The notes below the pieces were generated by a model, which worked only from the letters and a program-made list of their open reading frames with translations, searched no databases and had not been told where the DNA came from. A DNA stretch of 64,000 bases from Papaver somniferum (lineage: Eukaryota > Streptophyta > Magnoliopsida > Ranunculales > Papaveraceae), in the NCBI RefSeq assembly GCF_003573695.1, contig NC_039365.1, forward strand, positions 131,217,466-131,281,465, given 5' to 3'. Positions within the stretch are counted from its first letter, which is position 1, and every line of letters begins with the position of its first letter. The translations under genes were made by a program, and so were the position numbers. Of the stretch, positions 43,718 to 56,035 are shown one piece after another.

Positions 43718-46063
43718 CGAAGGAATTTTACCCTGTTATACCTTGTCTCTGGCCTCTTCTCAGCACTAGGTTCTGTCAAGCTCGGACAGTCTCCTGGCAG
43801 GTACATAAGAGCCGTCACTTGGCTGCAAGAAGAACGAAAATAACAAGCACAACAAGACATGCGCAGACAACTCCATTTAGAGTACCTAACTGATAATAAA
43901 ACTATCATTCGAACCACAGTAGGATATTGAAGTAGCACGAGTCTGACATGGATTCCGACTATCCAAACAAGTGCACCAACGAGACAGATATGCCCTTTCC
44001 CCATTAGATAAGACATCTCACACATAAAATGATAACAAAGAAGAAGGTAGCGAGTGGAATTGCATATGTATAGACTTATTTGTTGATCGCCACAAGAATA
44101 CCAGCCAAAGTGCAAGGAGTATCGAGATATCCATCTCGTATGCTTAACCATACAGATAAGTCTACCTGCAGCATCCAAGTACAAACCGAAAAATCTCGTG
44201 ATGCATGCTATAATTTGTTTATGGACGTCAGGTTTACAGAACAGAACACTCTTAGAAGTCCATTTTTCGTCAATTGACACCATTGAGATAAATCTCAGAT
44301 CATTCTGGCTAACATTTCTCACACTCCACCACCCAGTTGGAATCAGTTTGAATTTCCACCTCAAGAACTCGAACCGAAACATCACATCTAGAATCTGAAT
44401 TAGGTTGAGTAAGACTTGAGTTTCCATCAGCCATATGATAACTGAAATGGTCCAATTCACATTTTTGACACTCCTTATACCTGTAGAGTACAATTTGTAT
44501 TTCTATCTCAAAAAGTCCACTAACTTGGACACTCGTGGAGCATGTGGAACCTGTAAAGATGCAATTGCATTGACTGACAGAAAAATCCCTCTGGGATGTT
44601 CTAACTTCTTAAAAAGAATATGTAGCCTGTCACCGTCATGTCCCATAACTGTAACCATGAATAAGTCAATGCAGGGAACTTTTATATTGATAGATAAGAC
44701 ATGCTCCAGCTGCAAGAATGTACTGACCCATGCGACATATCCACCAACATGCTATCACCATTCTTGACTAACACCAATGAGACCGAATGCATTACCAACA
44801 AATGTAGTCTATGTACATGATTAAGAACTAGATTGCGACCATTATTTTCATAGCAGTCAACCATTAATATCGAACACATAAAGAATACCAACAACCCAGA
44901 AGTAGTTTTTCCAAAAAAGAACTCATAAACAACATCAATATAAGATAACCAGTTAATAACTTTGAACTCATTTCCACGATCAATTAAGCAACAAGTATAA
45001 ACAAGTATAATATTAGTCCATTGGACATTGTGCTGCATCAAGATTTTAGCACACCACTTGCAAGCAGCATGGCAGTCACCATCTCCAACAAACAAAAACA
45101 CCTTTAAATACCTAAGCTCTAGAATTAGGTTATCCTTGCGCCCAATAATTTGAGGAAGTATGAAGAAGCTAAAGCAACTTCTGGAAGGTGTAAGCAGTAG
45201 TATAGAAGTATAAACATGAATTCCAACAACAGCATGATCTGTACTTAGAGAATGAATCAGTTGTAAAGGTATCACTCCAGCTGGTATAAAATTGGTGTTA
45301 AAAATTTGATGGAAAGATACCAAAATTATTTGTAGCTGTGAAAGAACAAAAGATTCGTCCCTCATATCAAGCATGTGAACCAACAACTGACCAGCCTGCC
45401 CAATATCATCTACTCTAGTAAACAAGAATATGCCAAATCTATCTATCTCAGGCATATAAATAAACAACTGACAATCACCTTGAATATCTGCATGATAAAC
45501 AACACCTATAAGAACCATCGAATGGATAACCTAAATTTATTCGTACCCAAGGTTAACAAGCAATCGAATGCACAATTCCCAATAAGAGAACGAGGAGAAA
45601 ATGGAGCACTTGCCTCGATCAAATAATAAACAAGTATCATCCAAATAAAGATAGAAATAAACAGTGACCAGCAAACTCCTAGCAGTAAGAATAACCCCAC
45701 TCATAGCTGGTGTTCCAGCAATTGAAGCAGTAAAAAATAAATCTCGGAAGTATCCCAACTTAGAATCAGCCGGCAATGTCTCTTTTCCACGATACAAAAC
45801 TCTACTAATTTTGAGCTGCCAGAAAAATCAACTCCAATAGGACTCAAATTCAAAGTCCTAATCTCAGACATTTTATCAATCCACAGTCTGGTAATATTAA
45901 TAACACTCCCAGTAGTTGGTATACAATCAATGGAATCACCAGACTAAGAAGATGACTAGTACCCATTCTTAGAGAGCAGTTCAAACAAAGATATTCAATC
46001 ACATTTATCCATTAAAATTGAACCAAAATTTAGTGAAAACGAACATGAAGTAATTTTATATTG
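43718..46063 (-). pseudogene. Long ORF of NA element copy A (unknown protein)
   Basis: Open frames 45518-44682 (278 aa) and 44493-43708 (261 aa), with 44715-44503 between them, follow the order of the copy B frames. Where copy B has a stop after QIIGHKDN, copy A reads on through NLILELRYLKVFLFV. Where copy A shifts frame at 44735, copy B reads on. Together they imply one long ancestral frame. The protein is rich in aromatic and Cys residues, e.g. LDMRDESFVLSQLQIIL and GKGHICLVGALVWIVGI. I recognise no family. The first 80 bases beyond the solo LTR (40065-40145) continue it. Confidence 0.5.
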
Positions 46064-46375
46064 AGAGAATCACTTGATTCTCAGTAATCTGCCTTCTCTC
46101 TGAAGAATCAGAGCCTAACTTTCAATTTTGAAAGCAAATTGGGTTTTTCATTGATGAAGGTGAGATTACAGAGATTGGACTTTTAATACCCATTGACAAC
46201 TCGCCTAGTAGCCAACGACTCTTACAACATCATTAGAGAAACACGGGACTCGAGGAAATAACTAATCTCAAAATCAGACAGAATTAATACTTACTCAGCC
46301 GACAGATCGGCAGACCGACTCGGGATAGGTAGACTGGCTCGGACTAGGTAGTGACTCAGATGTGTGTATATGACA
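46064..46375 (-). repeat. 3' LTR of chromovirus (diverged subfamily)
   Basis: Begins TGTCATATACAC on the minus strand right after the PPT. It shares only patches with the 5' LTR: AGTCGTTGG, TCTGTAAT, TTAGGCT, GAATCAAGTG. Its 3' end is lost or unclear at 46064, where NA copy A begins. Confidence 0.7.
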
Positions 46376-46394
46376 ATGCCTCCCCTTTTAAACA
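46376..46394 (-). promoter_or_regulatory. Polypurine tract of chromovirus
   Basis: GTTTAAAAGGGGAGGCAT on the minus strand, between the chromodomain stop and the LTR. Confidence 0.75.
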
Positions 46395-47709
46395 TCCTTG
46401 TCCTTAAGGATGAAATCTGGAAATTGGGCTCGAATATGAGATAATTCCTCCCATGTAGCATCCTCTGTAGTTGAATTAGACCAATGCACCAAAATTTGAG
46501 AAACAAAGTTGTCACCTCTAAGAGTCCGTCGAGTGGCTAGAACAACAACTAGTTAAACTACAAATTGTCCCTTGTCATCCACCACTGGTAATTGGGAAGT
46601 AGGAGAAGCTTTCAGTACAATATGCATCTTAAGTTGTGAAACATGAAATACAGGGTGAATTCTGGAGCCCACTGGTAGCTTCAATCTGTAAGCAACACCA
46701 ATTCTCTACAAGACGGCAAATGGTCCAAAATATTTGGAAGATAATTTGAAATTTCTTCTGATAGCCACTGATGACTGCCTGTAGGGTTGCAACTTCAAAT
46801 AGACCACATCTCCCACTGCAAATTCCCTGTCAGTTAGTTTTTGATCTGCAAAATATTTCATTCGAGCTTGAGCTTTAGTCAAGTCATCCTTCAGAAGTTG
46901 GAGCATCCTTTCTCTGTCTTTTAGATAAGTTTCTACAACAGATACTGAAGTTGTGGTTTCTATTAGGAAGATCAAGCGAGGAGTTTGGTATCCATACAGT
47001 GCTTGAAAGGGAGACATCTTCAAATTGGTATGATAGTTGGTGTTGAACCACCATTCTGCTAATGCCAACCATTGAGTCCATTGTTTTGGGTTAGAGATGG
47101 TCATGCATCTGAGGTACTGCTCCACACAAGCATTAGTTCTCTCTGTATGGCCATCTATTTGAGGATGGTAGGCAGTGCTGAGTTTGAGAATTGTTCCCAA
47201 GGACTTGAATAGAGCTTGCCAAAACTGACTGTAAATACTTTATCTCTGTCACTGACAATGAAATTAGGAATGCCATGCAATTTGAAGATGTTGTTGAGAA
47301 ATTCATGTGCTACTGTAGCAGCTGTGAAGGGGTGACTCAATGGAATAAAGTGATTGTATTTTGTGAGTCTATCAACAAGCACTAGGATAACACTCTTTCT
47401 GTTAGATAAAGGTATGCCTTCTATAAAATCCAGAGAAATATCTTGTCAAGCATCCTCAAGAATTGGTAAGGGTTGAAGTAAGCCACTAGGAAAAGTAGAG
47501 TTACCTTTGTTGCATTGACAAACTTCACAGGAAGCTACAAACTGAAGTATATCATCCTTCATATGGGGGCAAAATAAATAGGTCTTTGCTCTTTGATAGG
47601 TGCCTAGCATGCCAGAATGTCCTCCAACAGCAGAAGAATGCAAGAATTGGATGATAGAGTGTTTAACATTATTACCTGATCCAATGTAAAACCTTCCTTT
47701 AAATCTCAA
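46388..47709 (-). pseudogene. Chromovirus integrase with GPY/F module and chromodomain
   Basis: The integrase inserts cDNA; the chromodomain guides it to particular chromatin. HHCC finger: HSSAVGGHSG and CEVCQCNK (47630-47510). Core: D in DISLDFIEG, D in VSDRDKVF (about 47260), E in DGHTERTNA (about 47150). A frameshift lies near 47190 and a stop at 47450. GPY/F: KYFGPFAVL, TAG at 46706, then RIGVAYRLKLP and HPVFHVSQLK in the same frame. Chromodomain: ILVHWSNSTTEDATWEE and AQFPDFILKDKDV, ending at TAA 46388-46390. A stop also precedes the chromodomain near 46553. The spacing is as in chromoviruses. Confidence 0.88.
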
Positions 47710-49440
47710 TATGCCTTCTTTGTAAGTGAAGTTAAGATGTGAGGGAGAGATGATGAGTTGAGAAATGTTTGCTGTGCTATGACATCATCTTCATAACTAG
47801 ATAGAATATCTTGCTGCCACTGAGGAATACTGATGGAGAGGGCATTACAATTTGCAGATTGTTCTGGCAGTCTGGACAAGGCATCTGCAACTTGGTTGTC
47901 CACTCCTTTTTTGTATCTGATAATGTAGTCAAAACCCATCAATTTACTTAGACATTTTTGTTGAAGAGCAGTGGATAGTCTCTGATCCATAAGGTACTTG
48001 AGGCTTTGGTGATTAGAATGAATAATAAATTGGCTATGGTAAAGATAATACTTCCATTTCTGCACAGCCATGACAACAACCAAAAATTCTTTCTCATAAG
48101 TTGAAAGTGCTGAAGCTTTTGGTCCCAAGGCTTTGCTGTAAAATGAAATTGGTTTGCCTTCTTGCATGAGAACAGCTCCTACACCTCTTCCACAAGCATC
48201 AGTTTCCAAAATAAATGGTTTGGAGAAGTCAGGTAATGCTAAAACTGGATCTTTTATCATTGCCTCTTTAAGATCAAAAAAATCTTGTTCAGCAGATGGG
48301 TTCCAGAGGAAGGCATCTTTTTTGAGTAAGTCAGTGAGAGGTTTAGCAATAGTGCCATAACCTTTTATGAATCTTCTGTAATAACCAGTCAATCCAAGGA
48401 ACCCTCTCAAGTGTTTCAATGATGTAGGTAAAGGCCAAGTTTGCATTGCAGCAATCTTGTCAGGATCAGCAGCTACGCCTTGAGCAGAGATTAAGTGACC
48501 TAAGTATTCCAATTGTGGTTGAGCAAACACACACTTTGATAATTTGGCATATAATAAGTGTTGTCTGAGGATGGAGAATACTTGATGCAAATGAATAATG
48601 TGCTCTGCCATTGAAGAACTATAAACAAGGATGTCATCAAAAAATACCAACACAAATTTCCTCAAATATGGTTGAAAAATTTCATTCATCAAGGACTGGA
48701 ATTTAACAGGTGCATTGGTCAGGCCAAAGGGAATGACTCTAAACTCATAGTGACCATGATGGGTCTTGAATGATGTCTTATGAATGTCTGGAGCATATAC
48801 CCTGATCTCAAGTCAATCTTAGAAAAAATGATAGATCCCTTTAACTCATCTAGCAATTCATCAATTAATGGAATAGAGAATTTGTCTTTAATAGTTGCAT
48901 CATTGAGTTTTCTATAGTCTACACAGAATCTCCAGGTACCATCTTTCTTTTTAACAAGGAGTACGGGAGATGAAAATGGACTATGACTGGTTTGAATTAA
49001 GCCTGCAGATAACATATATTGAACCATTTGTTCCGCTACAGATTTATGAATGTATGGGCACCTATAAGGCCTTTGTGAAGGGGGTGTAGTGTTAGGCTTA
49101 AATGGAATTTTATGATCTAAAGTTCTGGGAGGAGGTAAGGTAGTTGGTTCAGCAAAGACATCAGAAAAAGAATCCAAAACTTCAGATATTTGAGGAGGGA
49201 TGGGAGGTACAAGTGTCGAGGAAATGGCAAAGAACTGGCCAATCAAGGAAGGGGTATTACTTTTGATAAATTTTCTAACAGAAGAACCAGTAATAAGATT
49301 GATGGAAGGTTTAGAAGAACTCCCCTGTAAGGTAATGTAGCTGCCCTGATGTAGAAATGAAATCTTGAGTTAAGAAAAGTTGAATGTAACATCACCCAAT
49401 TGCTGTAACCAGTCTGCTCCCAGGACCATATCATACCCTC
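47706..49440 (-). pseudogene. Chromovirus RT and RNase H
   Basis: RT and RNase H copy the RNA and remove it. From the high end: LGADWLQQLGDV linker, then the RT with [35 protein letters not shown] and IDLRSGY (49000-48790). A frameshift near 48775 separates this from [11 protein letters not shown] and the catalytic FFDDILVYS (about 48650-48620). RNase H: ILETDACGRGVGAVL (first Asp), YEKEFLVVVMA (Glu), HSNHQSLKYL where the third acidic residue is Asn. The tail KKGVDNQVADALSRL closes it. Even without the frameshift the RNase H would be impaired. Confidence 0.9.
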
Positions 49441-49455
49441 CTAGTGGTAGTAATC

Positions 49456-50877
49456 TTAAGTTAGAGGAAAATTGGTAGCCCTGCATTTCCCAATGATATC
49501 GTGACAGAGTCCTCTACTTGTAATGTTGTCCCCATTAGCTACTGTGACTAACATGTGACCTGTAGGAGAAGCATGTAATTGCAGTTTGTCCACCAATGTT
49601 GAGTCAATGAAACTATGAGTACTACCAGTATCCACCAAAATAGTAATAGGTTGTTTATTCAAATGACCAGAAATTCTTATTGTGTCATCAACAACATGAC
49701 CAGTTAAAGCATGTAAAGATATCTCAATGGGAGAATCTTCAGAGGTGGGAGAAGCAACACTAGGTTCCTCAGTGTGTAGGTGATCTTGTTCTTCAATTTC
49801 CTCATCAGAGATTAACATGAAAAGCTGTTGATTTTCGCACTTGTGGCCTTGTCTATAGAATTTATCACAATTATAACACAACCCTTTGTCCTTCCTCACT
49901 TGCATTTGAGCATGAGTAAGTCTTTTAATGGGTGGGATTGAGTTGTCTGGTGATATTTTAATAGGGGTAGTTAGATGGGTCACAATGGGGGTAGTGATTG
50001 AATTGTTATGCTTGTTGTAATTAGGTGATGAAGTGAAGAATGGTTTAATAGTTGAAGAAGGATGAGCCACAGACAATGGTGTTGGAACAAAAGGTCTGGA
50101 GAATGTTTTTTGTGGTTTTGGTTGGTGGCACATTGAGGCTTGTTGCATTCTGGCTAAGTAGAAGGCATCAGAAGTAGTCTCATGCTTGAACATCTTCACA
50201 GTGTTACGTATATCATCTTTTAAAACACTAATAAAGCTGAGAGTATAAAAACTCTCCGGGAGGGAAGGATTGTTAGCAACCATAAAAGCCTTGTAATACT
50301 CCCATTGATCAAAATACTCCTCTATTGTTGTAGTTTGAGACAATTTGTTGAAACTACCCACATAATTATCATGAGCAATATCTTCAAACCGAATGCATAA
50401 ATCTCTAACAAAATCACTCAATTGGATAGATGTTTTACCTTGTTGGTAGTTTTACCACCAGGAATCAACCTGAGGATCGAAGTGAATAGAAGCCATGTCA
50501 ACTCGATCTTCGGCAAGAAATTTGTGAAACGCAAAGTATCGTTCACATTTCAGAGCCCAACTGCGAGGATTAGTACCATTAAATCTGGGAAAATCGACTT
50601 TCGGTGTACGAGAGAATCGATTCGGCGGAGAAGATAAGTTATGGATAAGCTGTCGAACATCATTGATAGATCTATTTGAAGATTCAGCATAATTTTCATT
50701 CTCTGGATCTGGTGGTTGAGTATGAACTTTTAAGAGATTGAGTATGACAGTGAGTTGTGATTCAACATTAGCTCCTGATGTTTTTAACGCAGCGATGTCA
50801 GATTAGATATTGGAGATGGATTGGGTGTGTTGATTCACTGTAATAGTGAGATATGCGATTTGTTTCTTGGTAGCCAT
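49456..50877 (-). pseudogene. Chromovirus gag and protease
   Basis: ATG at 50877, 24 bases after the primer site. The frame is open to 49456 except TAA near 50805 and 50449. The N-terminus is a heptad-rich helix (SDIAALKTSGANVESQLTVIL), then FPRFNGTNPRSWALKCERYF, the gag core FVRDLCIRFEDIAHDN and EEYFDQWEYY. Zinc knuckle: CYNCDKFYRQGHKC, a typical chromoviral CX2C...HX1C form. The protease has the active site ILVDTGSTHSFID (about 49635) with intact DTG. The protease C-terminus continues in another frame. The leader and ATG match the NA element. Confidence 0.85.
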
Positions 50878-50900
50878 GGATACAGGTTCCAGGAAGGAAG

Positions 50901-50911
50901 TCTGATACCAA
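50901..50911 (-). promoter_or_regulatory. Primer-binding site of chromovirus (tRNA-Met type)
   Basis: TTGGTATCAGA on the minus strand, next to the LTR end, followed by a leader also present in NA copy B. Confidence 0.85.
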
Positions 50912-51270
50912 CTCATGTACCTGAAGGTACAGTGACAATATTTGGATATAACCACTTGATTCAGAGAATCAAGTTTCCCTGCTCTTGCGAACAGCCTAAA
51001 ATCGACTAAACAATTAAATTTTAATTAAAATTCAGATAAGGTTTCATTACAGACTCTTTAACCTTATAAATCCCTCGCTCACTACCTAACATCCAACGAC
51101 TACACAGCCTCCAGGTGGTTACATCTGCCCACACCCTTACAATTTATAAAGACACCCACTAATAAGCTAACTACCTCTAATTAGCACTGTTAACTACTAA
51201 ATACTAATACTACTAAAGATAGATACATATACGATAATGAGCACTCTCTCAATATAATAGGTACATGACA
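50912..51270 (-). repeat. LTR shared by chromovirus (5') and NA copy B (3')
   Basis: 359 bp, starts TGTCATGTACCT on the minus strand and ends AGGTACATGA, forming a ten-base inverted repeat. Closely similar to 56593-56953. On one side it adjoins the chromovirus primer site, on the other the NA PPT (AAGGGGAAGGGAA, 51271-51283). A TATA-like GATTTATAAGG is at about 51065 (minus). Confidence 0.88.
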
Positions 51271-51284
51271 TTCCCTTCCCCTTC

Positions 51285-52318
51285 GAAACATCCTTTTCCT
51301 CAAGGATGGGTAGTGAGTCGGTAACTTCGGTTACGCAAAGTTGTTTTGGAGCCTGGAGGTGCAGTTGTGAAGACGTGAAGCCACTGTTGTATTGTCCACT
51401 ATCTCCTTTTAGTTTTTGAACCATATACAAGAGCCAAAACCGATGTGATAGAACAAGTGATACACCCTTGGTAACTGACAACTCTTGTGTAAAGTCCTGA
51501 ATAAGAAGTGGTGCACCCTTGCCATCTAAAGTAAAAATATAATTATCCAAGTACTTCCCACGTCGTACTGCTCCCTTGACCTGTAGAGTTCTTATCACCC
51601 GATCAGAGAGTTGCTTGAGCTGGAATGACATCCTCTTCACAGCCGCCCACTGATTTACAGCCGGAATGTGAAGGCCAGCCAGGAAGTACTTTGTTCGCAT
51701 TCCTCTCCGAAGGAATTTTACCCTATTATACCCTGTCTCTGGCCTCTTCTCAGCACTAGGTTCTGTCAAGCTCGGACAGTCTCCTGACAGGTACATAAGA
51801 ACCGTCACTTGGCTGCAAGAAGAACGAAAATAACAAGCACAACAAGACATGCGCAGACAAACTCCATTTAGAGTACCTCACTGAAAATAGAACTCTCATT
51901 CGAACCACAGTAGGATATTGAAGTAGCACGAGGCTGACATGGATTCCGACTATCCAAACAAGTGCACCAACGAGACAGATATGCCCTTTCCCCATTAGAT
52001 AAGACAACCCACACATAAAATGGTAACAAAGAAGAAGGTAGCGAGTGGAATTGCATATGTATAGACTTAGCTGTTGATCGCCATAAAAATACCAGCCACA
52101 GTGCAAGGAGTATAGAGATATTCCACTTGTATGCTTAACCATACAGAAAAGTCTACCTGCAGCAGCCAAGTACCAACCGAGAAATCTCATGAGGCGTGCT
52201 GTAATTTGTTTATGGACGTCAGGTTTGTAGAACAGAACGCTCTTAGAAGTCCATTTTTCGTCAATTGACACCACTGAGATAAATCTCATATCATTCTGGC
52301 TAACATTTCTCACACTCC
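51285..52318 (-). pseudogene. NA copy B long ORF, 3' part
   Basis: Frames 52313-51756 (185 aa) and 51850-51197 (217 aa) overlap and likely formed one. Parts include GKGHICLVGALVWIVGIHV, then SLTEPSAEKRPETGYNRVKF, then FQLKQLSDRVIRTLQVKGA. The end, SLPILEEKDVSKGKG (about 51330-51285), aligns with the chromovirus end DFILKDKDV followed by its PPT. So the frame ends with the last residues of a chromodomain-type tail. The rest matches no family I know. Confidence 0.5.
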
Positions 52319-52323
52319 ACCAC

Positions 52324-54248
52324 TGATGAGTGCTAAAAAGTGCATATTTCTATATATTTTTCTTGGCATTTAACTCATCTTCTGTGCATTAATTCTACAT
52401 TTTATCCCATATTCTGTATTTTCATTGTTTTCAAGAATAAATATTTTTATTAATTAATTTTGCATTTTTAGGTAATAAATAAAGTTAGATGAATTGCGGA
52501 GCGGAAAAGAGCAGAAAAGTAGTGAAAAGCCGGGAGGAATTACGCAAGGAAGCCACGAAGAATGTTGTGCACAAGACTCAAAGGCTAGAAGTGGGCTTGA
52601 AGAGGAAGAATTGTCCTTAAAGAAGATATGGGCTTGGCATATCCAAGGCCCAAAACCCTTACCCAAACCCATTTCCAATATCCATACCCGCCTTCATCTT
52701 CAGCCGTCAGATTGGATCATCTCAGCATCCTACGGTCGTTTCATCGTCGTGAATCGAAGTCTGAAGCTCCTGTCTAACACTACAGCACCTAACTTCATCT
52801 TGAGCCGTCAGTTTCGTTGTACTTCCGCATCCAACGGTCGCTCCTCGCTTCCTTCTATATCGTCGTTAGATCGATCCATCATCTCCACATCCCACGGCTC
52901 GGCTTCGCGAAACATCAAAAATCCTTATCCTCGCTCAACACCCTAGCACCTAAGTTTATATCCCACAAAACAAACACACCCTAGCCATCGAACCCATCTT
53001 CTTCTTCTCCCTTCTTCCCTCTGCAGACGCCATCACCACCACCTGCTCTGCCTCTGCCACCACTACCAACTCCGTCTGCACCTTCCATACCTCCACCACT
53101 ATAAACCATCATTATCAACACGTTCACCATCCTTCTATCAACTTTTTTCATCATTTCCAAACCCTATTTTTCTCTGAACCCCTAGGATTAGGGGATGATG
53201 AAATAAGTTAGGTTAGAAAATCAATTGGGAGTAGCAGGAGACGCAGGAGAAGAAATTGAAGAGTGGGTGAAGATAATTGATTGGATTCAGAGATTAGGTG
53301 AGACCTAATTTCACTTTTCATGAAACCCTAGTTTTCTGATTTTGGGTATTTTTTGGGGGAAACTTGCATGTATAAATTGGGGGACTTGGGTGTTGATTTT
53401 GGGCATGCCTGGATTAGCTAGAGCACCACCAAGAGGACTGGACTAGCCAGTTCCTCAATTGTTCATGTTCTGTTTATGTTCAATATTTGAATTCATGTTT
53501 CAATTATCTTGTATGATGTATGTTTGTGTTAGCATGTTAGTCATGAGCTAAGTCTCACTAGCTGAGGCTCAGATGAAGCTTTAGTGGACTGTTAGGTAGT
53601 GGAATGTTAGGTTAGAAGCCTTAGTTCACTGAATTGATTGAGCAATGGGAGAAATCAGTGCTCACTAGTGCTTGTGATTGATTGTACTGTCAAAAGACAG
53701 TCAATACTAGGAGCACATCAGTTGAGCAAGCTGATTATCTTGCTATTCCCTTTTTGAATGCTTAGGATCTTAAGTTGGTCTTAACTGTCACTTAGTTCCA
53801 TTAGGGATTCAACCTAGAACTACATTATTTGGCTCGGTCACAAGGGTGGATTCAAAGCCGTAGCTTATCCCACAATTTGTTTTTACAGTCTCTTGCAACT
53901 CTAATTCTGTTATTCTTATTGCTCAGTTGAGTTTTCCTTGCTGTTTTATTTAGCTTTTGCACTTCACATCTTGCTGTGCACTGAATTCAGTGCACTGCCT
54001 TCCCTGCCCTTGGCTCATAGCCTTGGTTAGATGTTTTACCATCTCTGTTTCACTGTCACTGCAGCCTTGTGACCTTGCATTTAGTTTTGCATCAATTATT
54101 AGCATAGTGTAACTTCATTGCACACTCCCAAGTCCCTGTGGAATGACCCTGTCTTGCACACATTACTACAATTTGACCCTGTGCACTTGCAGGTATCACT
54201 GTAGGCATCCATTTATTGTCTTATTTTCACATCTTTAAATGCCTACCA
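52324..54248 (+). mobile_element. Solo LTR related to the TR-GAG-type element
   Basis: 1925 bp with perfect target duplication ACCAC (52319-52323 and 54249-54253). The empty site is seen in NA copy A at 44330. It starts TGATGAGTGCTAAAAAG and ends GCCTACCA. The first 240 bases match the LTR at 23229 closely, later parts only in patches, so it is a sister family. TATA-like ATGTATAAATTGG at 53368. No gene inside. Confidence 0.93.
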
Positions 54249-54347
54249 ACCACCCAATTGGAATCAATTTGAATTTCCACCTCAAGAACTCGAACCGAAA
54301 CAACACATCTAGAATCTGAATTAGGTTGAGTAAGACTTGAGTTTCCA

Positions 54348-56035
54348 TCATCCATATGATAACTTAAATGGTCCATTCACATTATTGACGCTCCTTATAC
54401 TTGTAGAGTACAATTTGTATTTCCATCTCAAAAAGTCCACTAACTTGGACACTCGTGGAGCATGTGGAACCTGTAAAGATGCAATTGCATTGACTGACCG
54501 AAGAAGCCCCCTGGGATGTTCTAACTTCTTAAAAAGAATATGTAGCCTTTCACCGTCATGTCCCATAACTATAACCATGAATAAGTCAATGCAGGGAACT
54601 TTTATATTAACATATAAGACATGCTTCAGCTGCAAGAATGTACTGACCCCGTGCGACATCTCCACCAACATGGTATCACCATTCTTGTCTAACACCAATG
54701 AGACCGAATGCATTTCCAAAAAATGTAGTCTATATCCATGATTAAGAACTAGCTTGCGACCATTATTTTCATAGCAGTCAACCATTAATATCGAACACAT
54801 AAAGAATACCAACAACCCAGAAGTAGTTTTTCCAAAAAAGAACTCACAAACAACAACAATATAAGATAACTAGGTAATAACTTTGAACTCCTTTCCACGA
54901 TCAATTAAGCAACAAGTATAAACATGTATAATATTAGTCCATTGGACATTGTGATGCATCAAGATTTTAGCACACCACTTGCAAGCAGCATGGCAGTCAC
55001 CAGCTCCAACAAACAAAAACACCTTTAAGTACCTAAGCTTTAGAATTAGTTATCCTTGTGCCCAATAATTTGAGGAAGTCTGAAGAAGCTAAAGCAACTT
55101 CTCGAAGGTGTAAGCAGTAGCATAGAAGTATAAACATGAATTCCAACAATAGCATGATATGTACTTAGAGAATGAATCAATTGTAAAGATAGCACTCCAG
55201 CTAGTATATAATTGGTGTCAAAAATTTGATGGCAAGATACCAAAATTATCTGTAGCTGTGAAAGAACAAAAACTTCGTCCCTCATATCAAGCATGTGAAC
55301 CAACAACTGACCAGCCTTCCAAATATATTCTACTCTAGTAAACAAGAGTATGCAAAATATATCTCTCTCAGGCATGTGAATAAACAACTGACAATCACCT
55401 TGAATATCCGCATGATAAACAAAACCTATAAGAACCATCGAATGGATAACCCAAATTAATTCGTACCCAAGGTTAACAAGCAATCGAATGCACAATTCCC
55501 AGTAAGAGAACGAGGAGAAAATGTCGCACTTACCTCGATCAAATAATGAACAAGTGTTATCCAAATAAAGATATAAATAAACAGTGACCAACAAACTCCT
55601 AGCAGTAAGAATAACCCCACTCATAGCTGGTGTTCCGGAAATTGAAGCAGTAAAAAACAAATCTCGGAAGTATCCTAACTTAGAATCAGCCGACAATGTC
55701 TCTTTTCCACGATCAAAAACTCTACTCATTTTGAGCTGCCAGAAAAAATCAACTCCAATAGGACTCAAATTCACAGTCTTACTCTCAGACATTTTATCAA
55801 TCCACAGTCTGGTAATATTAATAACACTCCCAGTAGTTGGTATACAATCAATGGAATCACCAGACCAAGAAGATGACCAGTACCCATTCTTATAGAGCAG
55901 TTCAAACAAAGATATTCCATCGCATTTATCCATTAAAATTGAACCAAAATTTAGTGCAAACGAACATGAAGTAATTTTATCAAAATCAAATTCATAAACG
56001 CCAATCACATAACAAAACTTCTTGACGGGAATCAT
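54348..56035 (-). pseudogene. NA copy B long ORF, middle part (unknown protein)
   Basis: Frame 56035-55046 (330 aa from ATG at 56035; it overlaps the gag-like frame by 44 bases) and frame 54815-54348 (155 aa). Segments such as SLFELLYKNGYWSSSWSGD, VLVxxLGY-like LLVNLGYELIWVI, and LDMRDEVFVLSQLQIILV are shared with copy A. The short gap 55045-54816 is open in copy A. Rich in Leu, Ile, Phe and Cys; some stretches could be membrane-like but no clean segment stands out. No known domain. Confidence 0.5.

Larger units (their letters stand above)
40065..46063 (-). mobile_element. NA element copy A, internal fragment
   Basis: On the minus strand this matches the interior of NA copy B from about 55975 down to about 51632. 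Both ends are broken: at 40064 it joins the Athila LTR within the shared word GGAAT, and at 46063/46064 it joins a chromovirus LTR. A 3567 bp solo LTR (40146-43712) splits it. Leader, first part of gag, 3' end and LTRs are missing. Confidence 0.8.
46064..51270 (-). mobile_element. Chromovirus (Ty3/gypsy with chromodomain), minus strand
   Basis: Order on the minus strand: LTR (51270-50912), tRNA-Met-type primer site, gag, protease, RT, RNase H, integrase, GPY/F module, chromodomain tail, PPT, LTR (46375-46064). The set marks a plant chromovirus, probably Reina-like. The two LTRs belong to different subfamilies. Every gene carries stops or frameshifts. Confidence 0.88.

Noticed and set aside
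44080..44767. Plus-strand frames in the NA element (65-110 codons)
   Set aside because: They oppose longer minus-strand frames that are conserved between copies A and B and run from the gag start towards the PPT.
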